A stretch of 64,000 nt of DNA from Chloroflexota bacterium (GCA_017993775.1 JAGOMA010000004.1:147596-211595), one strand, 5' to 3'; numbered from the stretch's first letter, positions 48,996 to 58,226 are shown. Numbers and translations are program-made. Notes: generated from the sequence alone by a model not told the origin.

Positions 48996-50516
48996 TTAGA
49001 GAATGCCCTGTTCGGCCTTGTCCACAGCCACGAATAAGGCTTTAGCCTTATTAACACACTCCCGGTACTCGCTGGCCGGGTCGCTGTCGGCCACGATACC
49101 CGCGCCAGCCTGGACATAGACGGTATCGCCGTGGACCAACATAGTGCGGATGGCAATGCACGTATCCATGCTGCCATCGTAGCTGAAATAGCCAACCGCG
49201 CCAGCATATAAACTGCGCCGCTGTCCTTCCAGCTTTTCGATGATTTCCATCGCCCGTACTTTTGGCGCGCCGCTGACTGTGCCGGCCGGGAATGTCGCGC
49301 GCATCAAATCGAAGGCGTCCATGTCGGGCTTGATTTGCCCTTCCACGTGGCTCACCATATGCATGACGTGGCTGTAACGCTCCACGACCATCAAATCGCG
49401 CACATGGACTGTGCCATATTCGCTGACTCGGCCAATGTCGTTGCGGCCTAAATCGACCAGCATGACGTGCTCGGCGCGTTCTTTGGGGTCGGCCAGGAGA
49501 TCGTCGCCCAGGATTTTGTCTTCTTCGGGAGACGCCCCGCGCCATCGGGTTCCGGCGATGGGGCGCACGCTGGCGACGCCGTCTTCCAGACGCACGTGCA
49601 TCTCTGGGGACGCGCCCACCACCTGCATGTCAAATTCAGGCAAATTGAAAAAGAACATGTAGGGGGATGGGTTGAGCATTCGCAAGGCGCGGTAGATGGC
49701 GAAGGAATCGGCGCTGGTCTGGCGGCTGAAACGCTGGCTGAGTACTACCTGGAAGATGTCACCGGCGGCGATATGCTCTTTGGCTTCGGCGACGATTTCT
49801 TCGTAACGCGCTTGACTCATGTTGGCTTCGACACGGCCGTTTTTCCCATTTCTCACACCGTAACGTCGTTGGGGTATGGCGGGTAACGGCCGTAACAACT
49901 TCTCGCTCACCCGGGCAATGCGCTGCACTGCATCCACGTATGCCGCTTCTACGTCTGCGCCTATCTGCGCATTGGCAAGAATGGTTAGCCGGTGGCGGGC
50001 ATGATCGAACACCACCAACGTGTCGGCCAGGAGGAAAACAGCGTCGGGAATATCCAGGACGGGCACGGCCGTTTCCGGCAGCCGCTCGAAGTAACGCACC
50101 ACATCGTAGCCCAAATAGCCAACCGCCCCGCCCTGAAAACGGGGCAGACCGGGCAAATCGGCCGGAGAGAATTGGCTCAACTCCGCTTTCAGCACATCTA
50201 AGATGTCTTCGTCTTCCGCCAGGTCACGGGTGGTTGTCTGGTCGGCGCGCATATCGGTTACGGAACGGCCGTGCAACGCCACAATTCCTCGTGGATTCAC
50301 GCCCACAAACGAATAACGCCCGACCTGTTCGCCACCTTCCACCGACTCCAACAAAAAAGATGGCCCCATTTCATCCAACAGCTTGATATACACCGAAACC
50401 GGGGTTTCCAAATCGGCCGCAAATTCGCGATAAACGGGGACCAAATTGGCCGTTCCGGCCGCTAATTGGCGGAAATCGTCTAACGTTGGGTGGTACGCAT
50501 TCTCAACCGCAATCAT
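48996..50516 (-). CDS. trpE: Anthranilate synthase component I
   Basis: A 506-residue chorismate-using enzyme that makes anthranilate with TrpG. The feedback-binding L-L-E-S is near the N-terminus. The catalytic part has the P-I-A-G-T-R-W-R-G segment, D-L-G-R-N-D-I-G-R-V and F-P-A-G-T-V-S-G-A-P-K-V-R-A-M-E. The frame extends to 50534, but the ATG at 50516 is chosen because GGAGG lies 5 nt before it. A strong 15-bp hairpin stands just upstream, between trpB2 and trpE. Confidence 0.95.
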   Translation of the reverse strand: MIAVENAYHPTLDDFRQLAAGTANLVPVYREFAADLETPVSVYIKLLDEMGPSFLLESVEGGEQVGRYSFVGVNPRGIVALHGRSVTDMRADQTTTRDLAEDEDILDVLKAELSQFSPADLPGLPRFQGGAVGYLGYDVVRYFERLPETAVPVLDIPDAVFLLADTLVVFDHARHRLTILANAQIGADVEAAYVDAVQRIARVSEKLLRPLPAIPQRRYGVRNGKNGRVEANMSQARYEEIVAEAKEHIAAGDIFQVVLSQRFSRQTSADSFAIYRALRMLNPSPYMFFFNLPEFDMQVVGASPEMHVRLEDGVASVRPIAGTRWRGASPEEDKILGDDLLADPKERAEHVMLVDLGRNDIGRVSEYGTVHVRDLMVVERYSHVMHMVSHVEGQIKPDMDAFDLMRATFPAGTVSGAPKVRAMEIIEKLEGQRRSLYAGAVGYFSYDGSMDTCIAIRTMLVHGDTVYVQAGAGIVADSDPASEYRECVNKAKALFVAVDKAEQGIL

Positions 50517-50536
50517 AAGTCCTCCAAAAGCCATAA

Positions 50537-50574
50537 GTTGTCAGCAACAAGCCAAACCGCTTGTTGCTGACAAC
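50537..50574 (-). other. 15-bp perfect hairpin between trpB2 and trpE
   Basis: GTTGTCAGCAACAAG (50537-50551) and CTTGTTGCTGACAAC (50560-50574) are perfect inverted repeats with an 8-nt loop. The right side carries no U run, so it is not a standard terminator. It ends about 20 nt before the trpE start codon, close to its ribosome binding site, and may be a processing, mRNA-stability or protein-binding site. Confidence 0.75.
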
Positions 50575-50583
50575 GCAGCCCCA

Positions 50584-51948
50584 TCAGCCAATTTTGGGCA
50601 AATGAGTCATCGCCTCGGCAATCGCTTCCTGGGGATATTCATAATCGACCAATTGTCCCTTCAAGTAGGCCTCGTAAGAGGCCATATCGAAATGGCCATG
50701 GCCGCATAAATTAAAGACGATCACCTTCTCTTCGCCGCTTTCCTTGCATTTCAGGGCTTCTTCGATGGCTACGGCAATGGCATGAGTCGGTTCGGGCGCG
50801 GGGATAATGCCTTCGGCGCGGGCAAACGTCAGAGCTGCCTCAAAGGTGGCCAACTGCTTCACCGAACGCGCTTCCACATCGCCATTGTTCACCAGCGCAC
50901 TCACCTGGGGCGACATGCCATGATACCGCAGCCCGCCAGCATGAATTTCTGGCGGCATAAATGTGTGCCCAAGCGTATGCATTTTAACCACCGGAGCCAT
51001 TTGCGCTGTGTCGCCATAATCGAAGGTGTACGTGCCTTTGGTCAGGCTGGGCGAGGCGGCCGGTTCGGCGGCAATGACCCGTGTCTTTTTGCCATTGGTG
51101 AAGTTTTGCTGCAAGAAGGGGAAGGCAAACCCGCCAAAATTCGAGCCGCCGCCAGTGCAGGCGATGACCATATCGGGGTACTCGCCGGCCATTTCTAACT
51201 GCTGCAATACTTCCTGTCCGATCACCGTCTGATGGAGCAGGACGTGGTTAAGCACGGAACCCAGACTGTATTTTTTCTGGCCACCCGATTTGGCAGCAAC
51301 TTCGACGGCTTCAGAGATGGCAATGCCTAACGAACCAGGATTAGCGGGGTTTTGAGCCAGGACAGAACGGCCGTATTCCGTGCGATCAGTCGGGCTGGCA
51401 TACACTTCCGCCCCAAAGCTCTCAATCACAATACGCCGGTAAGGCTTCATGTTGTAAGAAGTTTTCACCATATACACCTCCAGGTCCATGCCAAAGAAGT
51501 TGCAGGCCATGGCCAGAGCGGATCCCCACTGACCGGCTCCGGTTTCTGTTGTCAGCGCTTTCACGCCGGCTTCTTTGTTATAGAAGGCCTGGGGAACGGC
51601 CGTGTTCGGTTTATGCGAACCAACAGGACTGACCCCCTCATATTTGTAATAAATGTGCGCCGGCGTATCCAAAGCACGTTCCAGGCGATGCGCCCGGAAA
51701 AAAGGGGTTGGCCGCCACAATTTGTAGATGTCGCGCACCGGTTCAGGGATCTCAATGTACCGTTCGGTGCTGATCTCCTGCATAATCAAACTCATCGGGA
51801 ATAAAACGCTCAGAAAATCCGGCGTGATCGGTTCCAGAGTTTGAGGATTCAATACCGGCTCCGGCGGCACGGGTAAATCGGCATTGATGTTGTACCATGC
51901 CTTTGGCAGCTTGCTTTCATCTAAAAGAAACTTGTATTGGTCGCTCAT
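50584..51948 (-). CDS. trpB: Tryptophan synthase beta chain, TrpB2 type
   Basis: A 454-residue PLP enzyme joining indole and serine. It is the longer TrpB2 form (about 430-450 residues against about 400 for TrpB1), with the N-terminal extension and R-P-T-P-F-F-R-A segment. The PLP lysine is in G-S-H-K-P-N-T-A, followed by E-T-G-A-G-Q-W-G and the phosphate loop C-T-G-G-G-S-N. TrpB2 proteins usually work without tight binding to TrpA, and no trpA is present in this window. AAGGAGC precedes the ATG. It is the first gene after the T-box leader. Confidence 0.93.
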   Translation of the reverse strand: MSDQYKFLLDESKLPKAWYNINADLPVPPEPVLNPQTLEPITPDFLSVLFPMSLIMQEISTERYIEIPEPVRDIYKLWRPTPFFRAHRLERALDTPAHIYYKYEGVSPVGSHKPNTAVPQAFYNKEAGVKALTTETGAGQWGSALAMACNFFGMDLEVYMVKTSYNMKPYRRIVIESFGAEVYASPTDRTEYGRSVLAQNPANPGSLGIAISEAVEVAAKSGGQKKYSLGSVLNHVLLHQTVIGQEVLQQLEMAGEYPDMVIACTGGGSNFGGFAFPFLQQNFTNGKKTRVIAAEPAASPSLTKGTYTFDYGDTAQMAPVVKMHTLGHTFMPPEIHAGGLRYHGMSPQVSALVNNGDVEARSVKQLATFEAALTFARAEGIIPAPEPTHAIAVAIEEALKCKESGEEKVIVFNLCGHGHFDMASYEAYLKGQLVDYEYPQEAIAEAMTHLPKIG

Positions 51949-51982
51949 GTCTTGCTCCTTACCTTTGATTGGGTTTTAAAAT

Positions 51983-52348
51983 AAAAAAGCTCTCGTCCTT
52001 AACCATTCGTTAGGGACGAGAGCGCCAAATCTCCCGCGGTGCCACCCTGATTAAGCTGCCCCATCAACAAAAAACGCGCTTGTGAAAGCGCGTCGGTTGG
52101 TGGTAAAGCCAGCTTCACTTGGTGTAGTCGTTTCGTTTTGCTGAATCAACTACCTTGCCCTGATAACGGTGGCATTTCCGGCACAGGCTACTGGTATCCC
52201 TACGTTCGCCTGAACAACTCCTCGGTCCATTCACCTGCTGCGCCGACGTTGGCCTTTCAGCTCCTGGGCTTTGCCGCCCTTGGGCCAACTCTCTTGGACC
52301 CGCTTCGCAGATTACTAATCCGATTCAACGTTTTTTCGTGTTCAATTG
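51983..52348 (-). promoter_or_regulatory. T-box riboswitch, probably tRNA-Trp-specific
   Basis: On the minus strand the leader carries the T-box core AGGGTGGCACCGCGG (52048-52034). A 16-18-bp terminator hairpin follows (GCTCTCGTCC and GGACGAGAGC arms, 51989-52023) with a U run. Upstream is a long Stem I region with an AGTA element at about 52316-52313. A GAATGGACC sequence there places a UGG (Trp) codon at 52229-52227, followed by the usual A. The bulge UGGC would pair with the GCCA end of tRNA-Trp (discriminator G), which fits. Uncharged tRNA-Trp should favour the antiterminator and switch on trpB2 and the downstream trp genes. Stem I was not folded fully. Confidence 0.88.
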
Positions 52349-52354
52349 CGGAAG

Positions 52355-52383
52355 ATGGTAGCATGGAGATGAGAGCGTGTCAA
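52355..52383 (-). promoter_or_regulatory. Promoter of the T-box leader
   Basis: On the minus strand a perfect -35 TTGACA (52378-52383) and -10 TACCAT (52355-52360) are separated by exactly 17 bp. Transcription would start near 52348, giving a leader of about 400 nt before trpB2. Confidence 0.75.
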
Positions 52384-52490
52384 GAAATTTAGCCGCTTTT
52401 TGCGGCGCGAGATAAAACCATTGCCAACTGGAGCCGTATATGAAAAAACTGTGGCAACGCGGATCTTACGTTTTTATGGAGATATTTTCA

Positions 52491-54110
52491 ATGATTAAAT
52501 TCAAGAGCACTCTCGCCTCCCTGGTCATTCTTTTCCTGGTCGCCTGCCAACACACGCCGCAGGACGCCACGAGTACGGCCGTTCCTTCCCTCGCGCCATC
52601 GGCCATCCCCGCCCTGTCGCCAGAAACCAGCACCGAAACGGCCGTGCCACCCGTCACCCAACCCACAACACCGCCTGATCCCACAGCCGATTTGTCCGGT
52701 TCGCTGTCATTTGAATGGAACGACCCGGAAATTTATCGATCAGGGTTAATTTCTGGCGCGCGAGACAGTGTGGACTTGCTCGCCACAGCGCCTGTTTACA
52801 GCATGACGGTGAACATCGACCCACCGGCCGGTCTCGTGATCGGCTCCCAACTAATTCGCTACACGAATAATGAAAGCATTCCACTCGACGAGATTTTTCT
52901 CCACCTGTTCCCCAATTTATTAGGCGGGTCCATCGAACTGAGCAATTTGCAGGTGGATGGACAAGAAACAGAGTGGTTATACGAAAACTCGGACACCAGC
53001 GTCATGCGCGTGCCTTTGGCCGCCCCACTGCAACCAGGCGTGGCAACGCTGCTGACGATGGATTTTGTAACGGCCGTGCCGCAAGATGTTGGGCGCAATT
53101 ATGGCGTTTTTGCCCAGGTGGATAAGGTGATGGCCCTGGCTCATTTTTACCCGCTGGTTGCGGTGTATGATGACAAGGGCTGGCACACCGACCCGCCCGT
53201 CGAGTTTGGTGACCCAACGTTCACGGATGCCGGATTCTATCTGGTGAGCGTGTCCGCACCCAACGACCAGGTAATGGTGGGCAGCGGCGTGGTGGTGGAT
53301 GAGGCGGATAACGGCCGTATCCACTCGCAAACCCTGGCCGCCGGTCCCGCACGCGACTTCTATCTGGTCCTAAGCCCTGATTTTGCCGTCGAAACTGCGA
53401 CCGTGGGCGAGACAACCATCCGCAGTTACGCCCCGGCTGCTCTTGCCGAAGGCGCAAGACAGGCGGCGGAAGTAGCAGCTAACGCTCTGCGTGTCTTTAA
53501 CCCCCGCCTGGGAACTTATCCCTACACGGAGCTAGACATTGTCGCCACGCCGACGCTGGCGCTGGGCATCGAATATCCGGGCGTCATCGCAATCACGCAG
53601 CGCGAATATGATCCTGAAACGCCCATTTATGAAGGCATGGCGAACAGCGTCTTTTTGGAAACCACGGTGGCGCACGAGATGGGGCACCAGTGGTTTTATA
53701 ACATCGTCGGCAACGATCAATTGCTGGAGCCATGGCTGGATGAAGCTATGGCGCAATATATTACCGGATTGTATTACGAAGATTTGTATGGCCTACCGGC
53801 GGCAGAATCTTATCGGCAATCGTGGGATGATCGGTGGTCGCATGTAAATTACGCCGCTACGCCCATTGGCCTGCCGGTCGGCGTTTACGATGGAGCTGCC
53901 TACAGTGCTATCATTTACGGCCGTGGTCCGCTCTTTGTAGAAGCTTTGGCCGCCGAAATGGGGCAGGACTCGTTCACAACCTTCCTCCAAGCATACACCA
54001 ACCAAAACAAATGGGGCATTGCCACAACTGAATCGTTTAAAACCCTGGCAGAAGCAACTTGTCGATGCCAACTAGCAGAGCTGTTTAACGCCTGGGTTTA
54101 CGCCAAATAG
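52491..54110 (+). CDS. M1 family metallopeptidase, lipoprotein
   Basis: A 539-residue exported zinc peptidase. The signal peptide ends in lipobox L-V-A-C (Cys19); a Thr/Ser/Pro linker runs to about residue 65. The N-terminal beta domain precedes the catalytic domain, whose zinc motif is H-E-M-G-H-Q-W, with the third ligand Glu 18 residues on in W-L-D-E-A-M-A. The exopeptidase G-A-M-E-N motif of aminopeptidase N is replaced by G-I-E-Y-P-G, so specificity may differ. The open frame extends to 52440, but the ATG at 52491 starts the lipoprotein signal and is preferred (TGGAGA upstream). It is divergent from the T-box leader. Confidence 0.9.
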   Translation: MIKFKSTLASLVILFLVACQHTPQDATSTAVPSLAPSAIPALSPETSTETAVPPVTQPTTPPDPTADLSGSLSFEWNDPEIYRSGLISGARDSVDLLATAPVYSMTVNIDPPAGLVIGSQLIRYTNNESIPLDEIFLHLFPNLLGGSIELSNLQVDGQETEWLYENSDTSVMRVPLAAPLQPGVATLLTMDFVTAVPQDVGRNYGVFAQVDKVMALAHFYPLVAVYDDKGWHTDPPVEFGDPTFTDAGFYLVSVSAPNDQVMVGSGVVVDEADNGRIHSQTLAAGPARDFYLVLSPDFAVETATVGETTIRSYAPAALAEGARQAAEVAANALRVFNPRLGTYPYTELDIVATPTLALGIEYPGVIAITQREYDPETPIYEGMANSVFLETTVAHEMGHQWFYNIVGNDQLLEPWLDEAMAQYITGLYYEDLYGLPAAESYRQSWDDRWSHVNYAATPIGLPVGVYDGAAYSAIIYGRGPLFVEALAAEMGQDSFTTFLQAYTNQNKWGIATTESFKTLAEATCRCQLAELFNAWVYAK

Positions 54111-54481
54111 GACCAATCACCCAGGTACCAACGAACCAGTACTTGCGATTTTGCGCCATTAACAAAAAATGTAACCTAAGCAAGATATAGTTCTGACATA
54201 ACCCAATGGGGTGGCGTTAACAGTATAGGAACAAAACAGAGAACATTATCTCAACATACCTCCAAGCAACGTATCCGCAGCACAACATCGCCGTTCCATC
54301 ACAGCCATCGCTCTTGCACCATTTTTGCCACATTGCAGCCAAATCGCAGCTCTAGTTGTTCCCATTCTTCAACCGCATCCTGACCACATCGCTTATCCAC
54401 TGTCGCCTACACTGCTGCCGCATCATTGATCATCGCAGCCACATCGCAGACTGTTTAAGCGCCACACCAACTACGAAGAGA
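54111..54481. other. Intergenic region, G-poor with degenerate CATCGCAG-like units
   Basis: About 370 bp after the M1 gene without a convincing gene. From about 54260 to 54460 the plus strand is strikingly poor in G and repeats imperfect units of the form CACATCGCAG or CATCGC. The stretch ends at a T-tailed hairpin. It could be a long 3' untranslated region, a small RNA or decayed sequence. Confidence 0.4.
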
Positions 54482-54512
54482 GAGCTTGAACTTAGGTTCT
54501 AAGCTCTTTTTT
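54482..54512 (+). terminator. Intrinsic terminator
   Basis: GAGCTTGAAC (54482-54491) pairs with GTTCTAAGCTC (54496-54506) with one bulged base, followed by six T (54507-54512). It would end transcripts from the M1 gene or from the odd region before it. aroQ comes from the other strand and stops at 54573. Confidence 0.7.
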
Positions 54513-54572
54513 CATGCCTGGATAGGGAACCTTCAGCCCTAATTGGGTACAGCTTCGTTTTTTCTGACGATC

Positions 54573-55034
54573 TCAGGTTCGCGGGGCTGGCTTGCGATTG
54601 TCGGCGAGATGATCCAGCAGCGCCTGCAAGCCGAGCAAGTAACTCCGCCAGCCAAATCCACTGATCTGCCCCAGGCAAACAGCGGCAATGACAGAATTGT
54701 GCCGGAAACTTTCGCGGGCATGGATGTTGGACAGGTGAATCTCGATGGTGGGCAAGGCTACGGCCGTTACCGCATCACGCAAGGCATAGCTGTAGTGGGT
54801 GAATGCCCCAGGATTGATCAGAATGCCATCGGCCCAATTACGGGCCACGTGTATGGCGTCGAGTAAATCGCCCTCGTGGTTGGACTGCTGAAAGCGCAGT
54901 TCGACCGATTTTCCGGCGACACAATTGGAGAGCGCCTGGTTGATGTCTTCTAGTGTATGACGGCCGTATACGCCCGGCTCCCGCGTACCCAATAAATTAA
55001 GATTCGGTCCATGCAAAACCAGAATTCGCGTCAT
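54573..55034 (-). CDS. aroQ: 3-Dehydroquinate dehydratase, type II
   Basis: A 153-residue enzyme that dehydrates 3-dehydroquinate to 3-dehydroshikimate. The N-terminus [14 protein letters not shown] has the conserved flexible-loop Arg. The motifs [10 protein letters not shown] and [12 protein letters not shown] are typical of the dodecameric type II family; the catalytic Tyr lies in the mobile loop (V-Y-G). GGAGAG within the end of aroKB precedes the ATG, and the gap is 2 bp, so it is coupled to aroKB. Confidence 0.95.
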   Translation of the reverse strand: MTRILVLHGPNLNLLGTREPGVYGRHTLEDINQALSNCVAGKSVELRFQQSNHEGDLLDAIHVARNWADGILINPGAFTHYSYALRDAVTAVALPTIEIHLSNIHARESFRHNSVIAAVCLGQISGFGWRSYLLGLQALLDHLADNRKPAPRT

Positions 55035-55036
55035 TG

Positions 55037-56617
55037 TTACTGCTCTCCTTCCGCTTGTAGGGCGGACAAAGTGTCTAATACGGCCGTTTCGGCCACAGAT
55101 TCGGCGACAAACACATCACCCACTCCCAGCAGCAAAACAAAACGCAGCCGTCCCGCAGCCTTTTTCTTGTCGTGGCCCATGGCCTGATATAAGGAAACCG
55201 GCGGCAGATCGGCCGGAATACGCGTGGGCAAACCCACGTTTTGCAGCACACCTTCGATCTGCGTCGGCAACGCAGGATCGCACAAGCCCAGCCGCGCCGA
55301 GAGATACGCCGCAGCGACCAGACCCATCGCCACCCCCTCGCCATGCCGCACGGCATAGCCGCTGACCTGCTCGATAGCATGGCCGAAGGTGTGGCCGAGA
55401 TTTAATACCGCCCGCCGTCCTTGCTCGAAAGGATCTTGCTGCACGATGTCCCGTTTAACCTGGACAGCTTCTACAACCAATGGCCGAAGGTTGCTCAGGA
55501 GGAATTGATTTTCGGGATGCAATGTCCAGTCCCCACTCGCCAATCTGGCCAACAAGTCAGGATTGGCGATGAGCGCATGTTTTACTACCTCCGCCATGCC
55601 GGAGGCAAATTCGGCCGGAGGTAAGGTGAGCAAGGTTGTGGTGTCGGCTAACACGGCCGTTGGCTGCTTAAACGCCCCGACCAAATTTTTCCCCTGGGGC
55701 AAATCGACGCCTGTTTTGCCGCCCACGCTGGCATCGACCATAGCCAACAGCGTGGTGGGGCACTGCACAAAATCGACGCCGCGCATAAAACTGGCGGCGG
55801 CAAAACCGGCCATATCGCCCACCACTCCACCTCCCAAGGCCACAATCGTCCCTTTGCGGTCTAAATTGGCCGCCAAAAGGCCATCGTAGATTGTCTGGAT
55901 ACTGCCCAGGGTTTTGTGGTGTTCGCCGGCGGGAATGGTGATGACGGCCGTTGCGCCCTGGCAGCGCGCCGCATACAGCGGGGCCACATGGGTGTCGGTG
56001 ACGACCACAAAGGGGCCGCGAATTTGCGCCAAATTAGCAGCTTGCGTCAGCAGGTTTTCGCCAACAATAATTTTGTATTGGCCGGTTGGATGCGCAACGG
56101 GCAGAAAAGTTTCGTTCATACAATGCGCCTCGATTTCTTGGGCGACCTGTTCGGGAGATTTGCCGCCGGTGTTGATTTGGGGGAAACGGCCGTAAGCCGC
56201 CTGGCGGTCGGTTAAGAGATGCTGGATTTGGGCGGCAGGGTCTGGCACGTTAAGCAACGGCCGTCGATCATCATCACCCAGCCGAGAAATAATTTCTTGC
56301 GGCTCGGCCGTCAGGCAGAAGACACGGCCGTTGCGCCGAAGAGCAGCGGCATTGGCCTCATCAACCATCAGCCGCCCGCCAGTGGCGATGACCAAGCCAG
56401 TTGCCTGGCTCAATTCCTGGGCCACAGCCGCTTCCAGGCGGCGAAACGTCTCTTCGCCGGATTGGTGGAAAATTTCGGCAATCGCACGGCCGTCACGAGC
56501 CACAATCAACTCGTCGGTATCCACAAATTGGTACCCCAACCGCGCGGCCAACAAACGACCGACGGTTGATTTTCCGGTGCCCATAAACCCTGTTAGAACA
56601 ATGTTTTGCATTTCCAT
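55037..56617 (-). CDS. aroKB: Shikimate kinase / 3-dehydroquinate synthase fusion (AroK-AroB)
   Basis: A 526-residue bifunctional protein. Residues 1-165 are shikimate kinase, with P-loop G-F-M-G-T-G-K-S-T, the D-T-D-E motif and G-G-R-L (substrate Arg). Residues about 170-526 are dehydroquinate synthase, with the NAD loop (I-P-A-G-E-H-H-K-T), [14 protein letters not shown], and metal-binding His residues in N-L-G-H-T-F-G-H-A and R-H-G-E. It covers two steps of the shikimate pathway, and aroQ downstream covers the intermediate one. The frame extends to a TTG at 56623. The ATG at 56617 coincides with the predicted transcription start, suggesting a leaderless mRNA; the ATG at 56611 is an alternative. 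Confidence 0.93.
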   Translation of the reverse strand: MEMQNIVLTGFMGTGKSTVGRLLAARLGYQFVDTDELIVARDGRAIAEIFHQSGEETFRRLEAAVAQELSQATGLVIATGGRLMVDEANAAALRRNGRVFCLTAEPQEIISRLGDDDRRPLLNVPDPAAQIQHLLTDRQAAYGRFPQINTGGKSPEQVAQEIEAHCMNETFLPVAHPTGQYKIIVGENLLTQAANLAQIRGPFVVVTDTHVAPLYAARCQGATAVITIPAGEHHKTLGSIQTIYDGLLAANLDRKGTIVALGGGVVGDMAGFAAASFMRGVDFVQCPTTLLAMVDASVGGKTGVDLPQGKNLVGAFKQPTAVLADTTTLLTLPPAEFASGMAEVVKHALIANPDLLARLASGDWTLHPENQFLLSNLRPLVVEAVQVKRDIVQQDPFEQGRRAVLNLGHTFGHAIEQVSGYAVRHGEGVAMGLVAAAYLSARLGLCDPALPTQIEGVLQNVGLPTRIPADLPPVSLYQAMGHDKKKAAGRLRFVLLLGVGDVFVAESVAETAVLDTLSALQAEGEQ

Positions 56618-56623
56618 AGCCAA

Positions 56624-56654
56624 ATTATAACGGAATTAATCAGGCGACCAGCAA
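56624..56654 (-). promoter_or_regulatory. Putative promoter of aroKB-aroQ (leaderless)
   Basis: On the minus strand a perfect TATAAT (56624-56629) places the transcription start about 7 nt downstream at 56617, the ATG itself. TTGCTG lies 19 bp upstream (56649-56654). No ribosome binding site stands before the ATG, which fits leaderless initiation. Confidence 0.5.
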
Positions 56655-56765
56655 AATAGGCGGCTGGCAGATTAGATTGACAAATTGGGGAACAAAAAAT
56701 AACCACGCATCGTTGTAGTAGGTGAAGCGCTGTTGAATGGCGCCAAATCTAATCAAGGAGTGACA

Positions 56766-57506
56766 ATGATGTCAAACAATAAAATTAAAACAACGATTGC
56801 TATTTGTATCTTGCTGGCGCTGACGGCCGTCTTGGTCGCCTGCAACCCGGCGTCTGCGGCGAGTTCGACGGGCGCAACCAATGTTGGCGGCATTACCGTC
56901 ATCGGCCAAGGCGAAGCGTTCGGTACGCCCGACCAGGCCCAGGTTCAGGTTGGCGTGGAAATTTTCGCCCCCACCGTCGCTGAAGCCACCAGCCAAAACG
57001 AGGCCACCATTGAAAAAATCATGGCGGCTCTGACTGCCCTGAACATACCGACCACAGATATCAAGACCACCAACTACAGCCTCTGGGCTGAGCAAATCTA
57101 TGGTGATAAAGGGCCGGAAGGTATTGCCGGATATCGCGTCACAAATCAGGTCAACGTAACCATTCGCGATATTAACCAGGTGAGTGATGTTCTGGCGAGC
57201 GTTATCGACGCCGGAGCGAACACCATTTATGGCATCCAATTCAGCGTCGCCGATCCGGCAGCCCTGGCAGCGGAAGCCCGCGCGGCGGCCGTTGCCGATG
57301 CCCGCACACGCGCCGAATCGCTGGCCAATCTGGCAAATGTTTCTCTGGGTGATGTGGTGGTTATCAGCGAAATCATCGGCCAACCGATTACCCCGATGGG
57401 TTACGGCGGCGGCATGGCCATGGCCGATATGGCCGCAGCGCCGAGCGTTTCCCCTGGGGAACTCAGCTACAACGTCCAGGTCCAGGTAACGTTTGGTATC
57501 CAATAA
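56766..57506 (+). CDS. SIMPL domain (DUF541) lipoprotein
   Basis: A 246-residue lipoprotein: signal peptide with lipobox L-V-A-C (Cys26), then a SIMPL/DUF541 domain with the opening I-T-V-I-G-Q-G-E-A and the repeated beta-alpha-beta units. The I-Q-F-S-V-A-D segment and the A-A-A-V-A-D-A-R-T-R-A-E-S-L-A helix are family-typical. Members form ring- or cage-like oligomers at the cell surface, and their function is mostly unknown. The frame extends to 56733, but AAGGAG (56755-56760) fixes the ATG at 56766. It is divergent from aroKB. Confidence 0.92.
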   Translation: MMSNNKIKTTIAICILLALTAVLVACNPASAASSTGATNVGGITVIGQGEAFGTPDQAQVQVGVEIFAPTVAEATSQNEATIEKIMAALTALNIPTTDIKTTNYSLWAEQIYGDKGPEGIAGYRVTNQVNVTIRDINQVSDVLASVIDAGANTIYGIQFSVADPAALAAEARAAAVADARTRAESLANLANVSLGDVVVISEIIGQPITPMGYGGGMAMADMAAAPSVSPGELSYNVQVQVTFGIQ

Positions 57507-57544
57507 GTGACAGATGTAATCGCCGAGGATACGCTGGAATCGCT

Positions 57545-57625
57545 GTCATTCTGAACGGCGTCTGCGCAGTGAAGAATCCCCGTTCGGCACAGGGGGATTC
57601 TTCCTCGAAGACTCGTCAGAATGAC
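57545..57625. repeat. Palindromic intergenic repeat (REP-like), copy 1
   Basis: An 81-bp element with outer arms GTCATTCTGA (57545-57554) and TCAGAATGAC (57616-57625) and a nested GAATCCCC / GGGGGATTC pair. It is related in arm sequence to the element at 58103-58226. Such nested palindromes are a common REP-type class in bacteria. Confidence 0.65.
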
Positions 57626-57669
57626 TTCAGCCTACTCTTGACCGAGGCGCTTTATTTGCCTTGAATACG

Positions 57670-57705
57670 AACTGGCAGCTTAATCTGAGCTGCCAGTTTT
57701 GTTTT
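57670..57705 (+). terminator. Intrinsic terminator after the SIMPL gene
   Basis: AACTGGCAGCT (57670-57680) pairs perfectly with AGCTGCCAGTT (57688-57698) around a 7-nt loop, followed by TTGTTTT. It ends the plus-strand SIMPL transcript, including the palindromic repeat. Confidence 0.85.
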
Positions 57706-57828
57706 AATGTCGCTGGCTGCTTCTAAAGTGGAAACCGGTTTAGGCAGCTTGTGGGGTTTCCCCATTTTAGGCCAAAATAACGGTCATACAGACAAGTAAT
57801 CTACCAAAAAACCAAGAAAATTCAGACA

Positions 57829-57863
57829 CAAAAAAACCGCTTCAAATAGTTTTTGAAGCGGTT
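57829..57863 (-). terminator. Intrinsic terminator of the tRNA-Lys gene
   Basis: AACCGCTTCAAA (57835-57846) pairs perfectly with TTTGAAGCGGTT (57852-57863). On the minus strand a run of T (complement of the A run at 57829-57836) follows. It is 12 bp past the 3' end of the tRNA. Confidence 0.85.
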
Positions 57864-57874
57864 CATGCTTTTGT

Positions 57875-57947
57875 TGACTCCGGAAGGACTCGAACCTTCA
57901 ACCTCGGCATTAAGAGTGCCCTGCTCTGCCAGTTGAGCTACGGAGCC
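57875..57947 (-). tRNA. tRNA-Lys (anticodon CUU)
   Basis: The 73-nt minus-strand sequence folds as a cloverleaf. The acceptor GGCTCCG pairs with CGGAGTC plus discriminator A. The D arm has AGCTCAACTGGCAGAGC, and the anticodon loop CTCTTAA carries CTT at positions 34-36. The T arm has GGTTCGAGTCC. The 3' CCA is not encoded. It stands alone, followed by its own terminator. Confidence 0.95.
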
Positions 57948-58102
57948 TTGTTTGTTGGTAAGGGGGGGGCATCCCCAACAACGGAAGGGAATTATACAGA
58001 TTTTCTTGCCTCTGGCAACCGGTTTTCAAGTACTCCAGTAATTCTCAATTTAGATCAGGCATTCGTGCAAACAAGGTAATTTCTTGGCAATTGACGCTGA
58101 AC

Positions 58103-58226
58103 TGTCATGCTGAGCGGAATCTTCGGCCCTGAGCAACGTCGAACGGGGAAGCATCCCGCTCCACCAGAAGAAGGGGATGCTTCGGAGGATGCTTCGGCAG
58201 GCTCAGCACAGGCTCTCAGCATGACA
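58103..58226. repeat. Palindromic intergenic repeat (REP-like), copy 2
   Basis: A 124-bp element with arms TGTCATGCTGAG (58103-58114) and CTCAGCATGACA (58215-58226). It contains several GATGCTTCGG-like internal units that can pair with GAAGCATCCC. The outer arms resemble copy 1 (GTCATTCTGA). The remaining gap between the tRNA and the next gene shows no gene. Confidence 0.7.

Noticed and set aside
52138..52392. Open frame across the T-box leader
   Set aside because: The region is explained by T-box structure on the other strand.
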